This document shows, one piece after another, positions 62,201-64,000 of a stretch of DNA of 64,000 nt. The number at the start of each line of letters is the position of its first letter. The stretch's first letter is position 1. This DNA comes from Desulfuromonas thiophila (GTDB lineage Bacteria > Desulfobacterota > Desulfuromonadia > Desulfuromonadales > Desulfuromonadaceae), in assembly GCF_900101955.1 (NCBI RefSeq), contig NZ_FNAQ01000007.1:18391-82390 (forward strand). Direction: 5' to 3'. A model generated the notes under the pieces. That model had not been told where the DNA came from and searched no databases. It saw only the letters and a list, made by a program, of their open reading frames with translations. The translations under genes were made by a program, and so were the position numbers.

Positions 62201-63589
62201 TATATCTACGGCTTTGGCGGTGCTGATGTGATGGATGGTGCCAGTGGCGATGACGACCTGTTCGGCGGCGCCGGCAACGACATTCTCGAAGGCGGCAGCG
62301 GCGACGATACCCTTGATGGCGGTGAAGGTGCGGATGTCCTCTGGGGTGGTGCCGGTGCTGATAGCATGACGGGCGCTGGGGAAACCGTTGATGCCGTCGA
62401 TCAACTGATCGTGGTGGGTGATCTCAGCACGGCGGATGTTACGAAACTGGCTACCATCAACAGTACCCTGACGACCCTGCTGGGCTATAACCCTGGGCTT
62501 GATAATAGCTACACCACCAGCGATGTTGCTACCGGCGGTAGCCTGACCTTCGATGCCAGCGGCAACGATGAACTGCATGCCTTCGGTACCGTAGACCTCA
62601 GCGGTGTCACCATTACCGGCAGCTATAGCGCGTTTACCTACTCAACCCTGACCCTGACGCAGGATCAACTGGCGCAGATGACCTCTCTGACCCTGATGGG
62701 CAGTTCAGCGCATAACCTCGTCATCACCAATGCAGCGGGAGAACCCTTGACGGACGCGGCTCAGCAGGCGGCCTTCAGCGCCTGGCTCGAGGATGTCGGG
62801 CTGCTGGTTGCGGCCGATCCGGCGCAACCGCAACTGATCGTGGGTGGGGCCGAAACGGATTACAATTATTACTTCGGCACTTCAGGCGAGGATGTGCTGA
62901 CAGGGCAGGAGGCTGAAGCCAACTACATCTACGGTTTTGGTGATGCTGACACCCTCACCGGTGGCGATGTGGCCGATGAAATCTACGCCGGTGAGGGGGG
63001 TGACACCATCATCACCGGTGCCGGCGCGGATTACGTCGATCTTGGCAGTGATGAGGATAACGATATCGTTCGGTATAGCGTTACGGACGCAGCAGGGTGG
63101 CAGACCGCAGCGGATTCTCCCGCCTATGGCGCCGATACCGGCTACGATACCCTGGTGAATTTTGTTACAAATAATGATGTCATTGATTTCCGGAACCTTC
63201 TCTTTACGGGCTCTCGTGACCTCGATGGCACCGTACAGTCGGCTACTGCGGCCAACCTTGATGCCAATGCTGCCATTGCCAATACCGCCGGCTTGCTGGT
63301 GGTGAACAATTCGACAGTCACCACCACGGGTGATCTGACGGACAATATTGCCGTTGCCCTGGCTTCAGCCTTCGACCTGTCTTCGCTGGCCGATAGCGAG
63401 GAAATGCTGTTCAGCGTCAAGGCCGCTGACATGGATGACGACGAAAGTACCGATCAATACTGGTTCGGTATCTTCCACAATGTAGGGACAGACGATGCTG
63501 ATCTGGGCAACGAAATTCAGGTTGTCGGTCTGGTAACCGGATTTTCAATTGATTACGACAATTTCTCTGCGACAGCCATGCCTGACTAA
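44252..63589 (+). CDS. Giant RTX surface protein with DUF4214 domain (type I secretion substrate)
   Basis: A single open frame for ~6,445 residues, no frameshift seen. Residues 1-~140 match DUF4214 (QVSQLYVALFGRASEGEGNAFW), a domain of S-layer and RTX proteins. From ~300 to ~5,150 it is beta-rich, Asp/Thr/Gly/Ala-rich and repetitive, with many LTLTAAQ-type modules and ~470-residue tandem repeats. From ~5,150 to ~6,290 seven blocks of GGxGxDxLx calcium-binding nonapeptides appear (e.g. NITGGAGDDIIDGGAGADT). The last ~150 residues, after DTGYDTLVNFVTNNDVIDF, would carry the uncleaved C-terminal secretion signal. No N-terminal signal peptide and no LapG-type TAAG site were seen. Likely an extracellular adhesin or surface-layer protein exported by the adjacent PrtD-type system. 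Confidence 0.9.
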   Translation: MALTQTQVSQLYVALFGRASEGEGNAFWQQSSSMLSAANAMLGTDAAAEYFGDTLNDNQAFIEFIYANTLGKTIEQDPAGIAFWVTALNTGTTKGEVVTALIDAVYQYADSTDPLTKAAYDQFVNRVEVSNYAAEKIAQFTDVYEDFTSINNAVTAEGAETGKAMVDALLSAGRRFVLTQSESEGTPASTALYWGYTPGSAGEEGIPAEELLNFLTSITGMELAQLGLIDADGQSSLANLNSLEIDLTDNEQAALLMHFADGTTLSAECCLGTQYFSFLNNLLFNENGKSRLFEKIIEEGTSAAALPLVLTPTENNGSTAVFGYTTPGDDEILAASLDLLHQARIDGGGGYNSLQVTANGAYAQPVDLVNIQEIRIDNQPNTTAGQASLIDLSSASQLQQLLISESASAELGGLVVIGIPDDNAEIPLQTILQGGFSADVTLHYSSVLGSGVALVLDNVDFQPGADLNVAHNGDTLNLQSIGGGNTLASGFLGGQISTLNITGDATLFIAGDLGESLHRENPVTIDASANTAGVNLNLSGPESVTFLGSQGDDRFSVDTSSAVATDDNLADNDEVVTIQAGAGNDVFEVTTQKASISLADGNNNVELVVNQAVITAADGNNFIEGSVSKNLNATFGDGANKIQLDGSGLTYSILVGAGDNSIAVRADEVAVSAGDGDNAIAVTAQQISITAGAGDNAIEVSGTAAVPGSLAVDGALLDIQLGAGNSSIELNGVTALSGSSISGENIRLLVENPSDLQAVELSGIQGVELNYDISSSINADVENYAVAPVLTLTSDQFVAIGAENFDVVGSVFSTYAQIKIIVTESTSLTALGVDSLPRNIDLQLEIQDGVTLEMTAEQLHTKVAPAGIALAQDHDTDLGNGKVVITGADDAFDPFNTSDTVRTNIDGTIYYGGSLSDDFMQEGQWFNVSFTAGTTYDENGNEIKGYDRPVDVPVQTVFRINTGSGTNSVTDDGVTSWHTNLEITGERDIHFTGPIQLGQLQGASVNPFTIDFSELQGVVSGMTIDHFEQLAQGGAIYGNSANGYETEVLIQLAADVADDGLGFDEADAGSLVSKGVTRYVVTQIDGPTAPGSTGNTATIKLCDSTEDLDVIALRGNYNDTLVVQDAAWGLAFELQGGGTAKADGPTGTANVGQLVANYEWPGAVAVVGLTHSVEGDDRPLLIEGIRIENAKTLSLDAEGPAVTLRSLVAEDATTLDIDADGAVSIEGVLPSGLTNIDAADVAGTFNAAIVNPAADFSFIGSTGGSSLTLADVVAGEQTSLDGGIGGLTLMIADDASQENDQVDLSAASLVSIAAIVLDEGATLQLTVAQLDALGADRIALADDAAQATLNLYGLDGEAFSLAAFASGIAVSVMTIASEPVVTLDPATDLSGIATLNVPAGTVLNLTAAQYQQLTDAGAIQGVAGTTDYSVNITGLTQADVAAGFDLSGISTTAVSLTLSEDVSLSAADMLGNASIVNLGDDLTLTLGDIAQADGLTISGGTGSVLAFTDTDAGALAAIDAAGFNVATLRVLNVLIDDCDVEQLFSNLPATVQIQVYNDLGFVDGVDRVVTLEEGTTIPGFTAFNPYTDDSEILNLQLNLQGGTEISGDLNLATTDKATNLIPQHFKTLTIVSTGTAENLLSGTTANVISGDISPLALGAGTAENNLKTVVINAAQDFILRGSLVFNSVTGNDAVTANDDDAAIVSLTVTGSGDVTLGGVDTSDADVVGLTVANTGVGTLSLTLDGAQIDATDALSFTGGNIELTLVGNLDLAAANLAAVEQITLSTGASLTLNQAQFSALAGDLQVEDAAQLHVVAVDSTAFDATTVPAGLNIASITLAPGATVLDAATDLTGVDEIIVPQGSSLTLSAAQYQQLDGSGTISGGGTVNITGLTQADIDTAGGFDLSGVSAVNGTLSLAADADNVLLRVNSLAYDLTDLASFSIVLAVDQSITLSNEAQADGRTINGAAGSTAVLGFAATSDDRLDLHDYSVARIEVLDRLIENAAQNGTTNVEDLLLGVDSATAVHVFSVGQLAVDPAAVYATERDFTVNADTTIDNVNLAFSQMTAGQEISQLTLTLAGNAIIEGAVDIAAINHGVNADGQPYDPAYFQTLIINSAGEAANAIEGVITGSGAYVSGGVENNLLNVEINATQDLSLAGIDFSSRTDGAEAELTIDTAAGVSVSIGDLDTDDDQVDALSVTHTGAGSLEIGLSSLATVDASDNLSITGSAEGTTILNISGSLDLSDDSLSNIAAVNLADGAELTLSQTQYNAIGGSAISSSGSAELQLVGVSGDIDASLIGSGVNIASLTLSGNVIFTSATNLTGVDEIIVPQGSSLTLSAAQFQQLDGVGTLSGAGTVNITGLTQADIDAVGGFDLSAISAVNGTLSLAEDVILRIDSVNYDLTDLASFSIVLAADQSITLSNEVQADGRVINGATGSVAVLGFAATSDGQLDASGYSVSRVEVLDLLIENSAANGTTNIENLLDGLNQVDVHVFSVGQLAVDPAAITTTIRSFTVNADTTIDNVNLAFSQLSAGHEISQLTLNLAGNAVIEGAVDIAAINHGVNADGQPYNPAYFQKLIINSSGDEANAIEDVITGSGVYVSDGVENNLLEIEIYATQDLSLAGIDFSSRADGAEAELIIDTAAGVSVTIGDLDTDDDEVDALSVTHTGAGSLEIGLSSLATVDASDHLSITGSATGTTILNLSGSLNLSDDSLSNIDAVVLNEGAELTLTQGQYNAIGGADFSLQGAAADLHLLSVVSGVFDASLLAPGINVASLTIQGNLTFSAASDFTGVDEIIVPQGSSLTISAAQFQQLEGAGTISGGGMVNITGLTQADIDAEGGFNLTGIEAGAITLTLSEDVNLADNSLLGDLSNLEVYVATDQTLGLDNASQADGLVVNGPVGSTVVFMFDDVVKGYVDYIDASGYNIDTLKALNTFVDGRNIEQILQDLDSEITLSLYHSPESLGFVSSTDRILVVEPGVTVPGFVVVNDLGGDTAVRNLAITLQGGAEIDGSVYLSTVEASDGLIPQYFQKLSILSSGTAANRIDGDITAQPGPDAGMIENNLRDVFIIAEQNLVIDGDIVFSSVDAEDFPTAALVIIGTENITIQQLDISDDELTSFTIDHQGSGSLTLTGSSPSLFDGDSDGTYTTDTVGNLETLTLKGTGNIDLGTEDGGWGITASGLSVLNAAALSGNLNLGEIRDIDSADFIFTAGTGVTTLKLVGDSLDTSVDQNGWTFNFATAAAGSVLELGATDWLGGKLNIDLGANTQLRITADTDLSDLLLTLAGSGTPADNQIIVEDDVILTLTAAQADAINDAGLTLIGENGMDSTAVVNIVELGTAEYDFSHIQADIAGTATLADTDVTLDANTDLGAFSITLTAQSIDNDDLSGQTIRFQTQEQAERAVLVVGAEGDSDSTNSTNVVWLFESVADKVETVDYADNLGRLWINPVLAALGSIEDLYTTLPESIVRVEFSSLTQLDILLLSSEVHRTVEFVAFTDLATSGVVFSDSDLGEHLETLTLRLGGEVALGDLELGNTTDGTYDPAAISFEGLTIESRRALHTDNPLASEQYVNDNDGTDETGEHQQPANLNTIGGISINDSGSATFDLLDVTLDTGALSVEGDGSLGAGADLTVGTITFDADGSDSAATLTVRGANTTTIASLDTSDPEIISLSIVNEGPGTLTITGASPAASVDNATLATLSGTETLSIDATGDVILGTAGVLTKPGVASNELSLIDVDGSGDVDLGVLAQLDSLAFTLDATGNSGSVSAVLMDDDSAYTLEISENGAWLFDNSGSTGVLNITLDDSITLGEGTLSFNNVALTLTGAIDFTTLAELSLTDTTIEVPAGSSLTLLAEDASGLTVTGAGGVVIEHLELTPDADLSGIMTSDGDTGTVVAEVSTVNGTPVVFTGDLGVATVQIAGDGIFDITEGEVGDAVFEVGAGTTLILTADQADDHEATGAGTTEVEDLGQVADAADSDIDLSGIATANVSIAVDSVVTLNSDADLGAAGATRVITVGLDAVLQSAASVIDGQYIDGAGTLLLDDENDNGNDDVAPADTAITADLTYVDVLNITLVESAVAGAIIFPALYGTAPAAVQTVTLTAVQANGQDIEGATAVEGAVVVNNLGEEFTDLSGIGDGTGVGVLIAYVPETAELDAATDLGTFDVVLQDDATTSVALTLTAAQATGLSITDSADNGAVHVTALELTLGADLSAVVAATETATIDIEGSVTFTGNLGSNMEVHVTDSDTGTADSLTIDAAADFVSGSTIFNLDSNGVELILDADDAHLLTVNDNADATAVTVNGIDGDLFDLSDIAADTLTANVPATVTLDTDSDFGDFAVVLAEGVALTLTTAQLLDTGEEDFSGTNPGDETLIVTGYNGEDIQTDELGPDVTIAQLLVEDTDGIVQIDTNADLSDIQDIVIPADTTLVMTADQFQQLPTGVVSGAGTLNLTHFDNDNADIDLSTVVANAGTITLDATVASVVLDPTAVLDASTTAFSLVFSADEQNLTLSSETQADGRGLAGGSFDATVLTLGFTHADATDGDAVLDASGFDVENIWLVSEYLYNEFSLSNLPANIEEILDGLRDQASNGDPLVITLKDAATLLLEGYADPAALDTTDRFIVIDEDTTVDASLAFMELAAAQEVSSLTLTLQGGSVLTGNLELPQDKDPLDTLVDSGKLPGLFKTLTINSEGSGSDPNVISGSIFADDETDGALSESRAETWQLTITLSASPLATEESIAFDGAFIVLDAGDTAADIAAKLESASYDNWTAEDVGGGVVEFTYKIAGDYDDSVDGGADDLGDLTVVSAATAAINEMNLSGGLVVGDFVFNNTVDGTLVAEENNLYNIIINADHDLVITGELELSYLTRSNVLHDETVVATITVNGDADVTIGSVNSDDEHITGVTLVHNGTGTVTAPGTSPGAALGDTETLTINTMGTVLLGTAGDDTKPGVSGAELSAININTDGTSTGTVNLGVIDAIDGTSFILTAGGGQVYLQLGYPANGQPGGPTLAEGGSWSFIGTGDNLHLTITDGVVFQGGSLLLENVDLTIEGDVDFSALDDFDFSALGVIEITEGNSLILTCAQADGLSITGAGTLYLIDQEDNDHDFSGLAVENINLSGITGAEESAVTNAGDVVLDLHGHDGIDFTVTGSTFADIITTADGADNITGGAGDDIIDGGAGADTIDGGTSENGNRIIYDANDEEVDGGDGTSDILDASGALAGVTIDLSDGSDAFSAFENIIGSDYADSLTGDASDNNIQAGGGDDLITAGSGDDTIAAGSGDDTIIMGANLTSLDTIDGGAGYDELTFTYASADSGDDDALDQVTNVELITLGDPGSGATYITTLDDLVAAGATLEVDASAFSATSGLFFNGSAETDGRFIITGGAGDDTLIGGDGDDIFTGGDSLNIATDYYTGGAGNDTFNVDLGHDHIYDLSGNDVLVVSAGAFATADVTADFTATSATRNDSVITEAGNPLIGMPAAWLEVGNGVDVDLSAVTEGTYGFVVAAGGVFGEGNLLASTLIGSAFDDWLIGGEDDDVLTGGAGDDLLFGGSGEDTFNVDAGSDIIDDLGNALVGADVLVVSAGATANATVSDDFNATAATRNDGVAILTVDEDVDVDLSAVVNGANGFTLDASANTAASVLVGSALDDTLLGGDGADTLTGGAGIDSLNGGEGADLLLITATSDDAVGETYDGGDAASTDTLRITGITSVDLSDDTIANIEVLDLTTDTNGQTVILTDDQRQLLTTVLATMDDKITWQADAIADEIAATDAQDTFEMTLDDSYSYAYAIITDMAVDDRVSLNILDGAAPQLYYEVESGAVDEAGKWHWEDATNTLTYWNSFTGSSATVLLAGVADVEVASPGLFVVTALDVPDTTDPTASNFTATATTVGATSDEDGWLGLYQTATYDLIASTSITGMAAATPTTLTVAAQSAPTYATLRVSDLAGNFDDVNTHSVILGTGSNDNAGSALAGTAADDYIYGFGGADVMDGASGDDDLFGGAGNDILEGGSGDDTLDGGEGADVLWGGAGADSMTGAGETVDAVDQLIVVGDLSTADVTKLATINSTLTTLLGYNPGLDNSYTTSDVATGGSLTFDASGNDELHAFGTVDLSGVTITGSYSAFTYSTLTLTQDQLAQMTSLTLMGSSAHNLVITNAAGEPLTDAAQQAAFSAWLEDVGLLVAADPAQPQLIVGGAETDYNYYFGTSGEDVLTGQEAEANYIYGFGDADTLTGGDVADEIYAGEGGDTIITGAGADYVDLGSDEDNDIVRYSVTDAAGWQTAADSPAYGADTGYDTLVNFVTNNDVIDFRNLLFTGSRDLDGTVQSATAANLDANAAIANTAGLLVVNNSTVTTTGDLTDNIAVALASAFDLSSLADSEEMLFSVKAADMDDDESTDQYWFGIFHNVGTDDADLGNEIQVVGLVTGFSIDYDNFSATAMPD
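44264..44680 (+). other. DUF4214 domain region of the giant protein
   Basis: Encodes residues ~5-143: helical, starting QTQVSQLYVALFGRA, with a later IAFWVTALNTGTTKGEVV block. This domain occurs at the N-terminus of RTX and S-layer proteins. In Caulobacter RsaA the N-terminal region anchors the protein to O-antigen; by analogy this part is the candidate anchor, but no sequence proof exists. Confidence 0.7.
49796..51208 (+). repeat. Large internal repeat R1 of the giant gene
   Basis: A 1,413-bp (471-codon) unit starting at TDLTGVDEIIVPQGSSLTLS. It is repeated directly downstream as R2 (51,209-52,615). Long blocks are almost identical in DNA, for example the codons for INHGVNADGQPY and VDALSVTHTGAGSLEIGLSS. 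A more diverged relative precedes it (about 48,410-49,795, starting TDLSGIATLNVPAG). The DNA-level likeness implies recent duplication or gene conversion. Confidence 0.85.
51209..52615 (+). repeat. Large internal repeat R2 of the giant gene
   Basis: A 1,407-bp (469-codon) copy of R1, starting TNLTGVDEIIVPQGSSLTLS. It differs mainly by small substitutions and indels, for example the VLLRVNSLAYDL region of R1 against VILRIDSVNYDL here. The start of a third unit follows at 52,616 (SDFTGVDEIIVPQGSSLTIS). This is close to R1/R2 for ~50 codons and then switches to a sequence more like the diverged unit before R1. Confidence 0.85.
59740..63060 (+). repeat. RTX calcium-binding nonapeptide blocks
   Basis: Clusters of GGxGxDxUx repeats in the giant protein at about 59,750-59,830, 60,040-60,130, 60,410-60,480, 60,840-60,940, 61,195-61,290, 62,200-62,370 and 62,925-63,050. 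Between them are beta domains, including one Ig-like stretch near 61,880-62,150. The repeats fold into calcium-loaded beta rolls outside the cell, which drives type I export. Confidence 0.9.
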
Positions 63590-63630
63590 TTTTACTTAAT
63601 AAGATTCCCTGCCTTTCAGCAGGGGTAAAG

Positions 63631-63665
63631 CGGCCCGGCTTCCAGCGAAGCCGGGCCGTTCTTTT
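63631..63665 (+). terminator. Rho-independent terminator after the giant gene
   Basis: A perfect 11-bp stem CGGCCCGGCTT (63,631-63,641) / AAGCCGGGCCG (63,648-63,658) with loop CCAGCG, then TTCTTTT. A smaller hairpin, CCCTGC/GCAGGG at 63,607-63,624, stands just before it. Confidence 0.9.
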
Positions 63666-63697
63666 CATCAATAACCTGAACCAGCCATCGCAACCAT

Positions 63698-63981
63698 TGT
63701 GGGAGCGGCTTGCAGCCGCGATTGTTTTTTTTTGTATTGTTTATGTGGCAGCGGTTTTAATCGCGATATTCCCTGCACTTGCCATCGCGGCTGCAAGCCG
63801 CTCCCACAGGGCCAGAATCACCAGCCCAGGTGGTTTTAGCAGCAGTGGTTTTTCATGGTTGTGGTGGCACTTTGCAACTGCGACAATCCTTGCACCAGCC
63901 CATGGCAATCAGTTGTAGGAGCGGTTTGTAACCGCGATATTCCCTGCACTTGCCATCGCGGCTGCAAGTCGCTCCCACAGG
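63698..63981. repeat. Cluster of REP-like palindromes
   Basis: Four or more copies of a short palindromic unit. A plus copy GTGGGAGCGGCTTGCAGCCG stands at ~63,699-63,718. Its exact reverse complement (ATCGCGGCTGCAAGCCGCTC onwards) is at ~63,784-63,809. A variant plus copy (GTAGGAGCGGTTTGTAACCG) is at ~63,915-63,934, and a reverse copy at ~63,955-63,980. The segment ATCGCGATATTCCCTGCACT (63,760-63,779) and its neighbours recur near 63,934-63,952, giving a compound unit as in BIMEs. The sequence resembles Pseudomonas-type REPs. No gene is seen from 63,666 to the window end. Confidence 0.8.
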
Positions 63982-64000
63982 GGTAGGGCCACCAGCACCG

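Overview
The window is about 64 kb of GC-rich DNA from a Gram-negative bacterium. It is almost wholly devoted to building the cell surface: outer membrane assembly, lipid A, LPS core, an O-polysaccharide, and one giant secreted protein. The order bamA-ompH-lpxD-fabZ-lpxA-lpxB-msbA-DUF374-waaA-lpxK running straight into heptosyltransferase genes is typical of Desulfuromonadia (Geobacter/Pelobacter/Desulfuromonas relatives). That placement is an inference from gene order; no rRNA or other marker is present.

Region 1 (1-10,076, + strand) holds the 3' part of bamA, then ompH/skp, lpxD, fabZ, lpxA, lpxB, msbA, a DUF374 acyltransferase, waaA and lpxK, tightly packed with several ATGA/GTGA overlaps. 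Region 2 (10,235-26,123) is the LPS core block: a Trm112-like protein, waaF, waaC, gmhA, an atypical LPS kinase-like protein, waaG, waaP and a GT-C glycosyltransferase on +. On the minus strand are a polysaccharide pyruvyltransferase and a second operon (a kinase, a double kinase and a WapO-like carbamoyltransferase). hldE then runs on +. The gene set closely resembles the Pseudomonas aeruginosa core cluster. Two copies of a ~157-bp hairpin repeat in opposite orientation bracket its first half, and a Fic-family gene with a palindrome-rich upstream region sits inside it.

Region 3 (26,160-39,206, +) is an ABC-exported O-antigen locus: manC, wzm, wzt with a C-terminal glycan-binding domain, a coiled-coil methyltransferase, a 1,266-residue triple glycosyltransferase, an FkbM methyltransferase, gmd, rmd and a WbpZ-like glycosyltransferase. 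The set matches GDP-D-rhamnose synthesis plus polymerisation and export of a D-rhamnan, as in the Pseudomonas A-band (common) antigen. Base composition becomes AT-richer from about 27.6 kb and recovers near 39.2 kb, suggesting acquisition of this block.

Region 4 (39,311-63,589, +) is a type I secretion system (PrtD-type ABC protein, HlyD-type adaptor, TolC-type outer membrane protein) followed by a single 19.3-kb gene. It encodes a ~6,445-residue protein with an N-terminal DUF4214-like domain, long beta-rich repeats (including ~1.4-kb tandem duplications), and a C-terminal RTX calcium-binding region. A strong terminator closes it, and a cluster of REP-like palindromes occupies the last 300 bases.

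Together the genes would make lipid A, a heavily phosphorylated and carbamoylated core, a rhamnan O-chain, and a giant RTX surface protein. The pairing of a GDP-mannose-derived homopolymer O-antigen locus with a type I exporter and its substrate recalls the Caulobacter S-layer locus. The hypothesis that the giant protein is an LPS-associated surface layer or adhesin is an inference.
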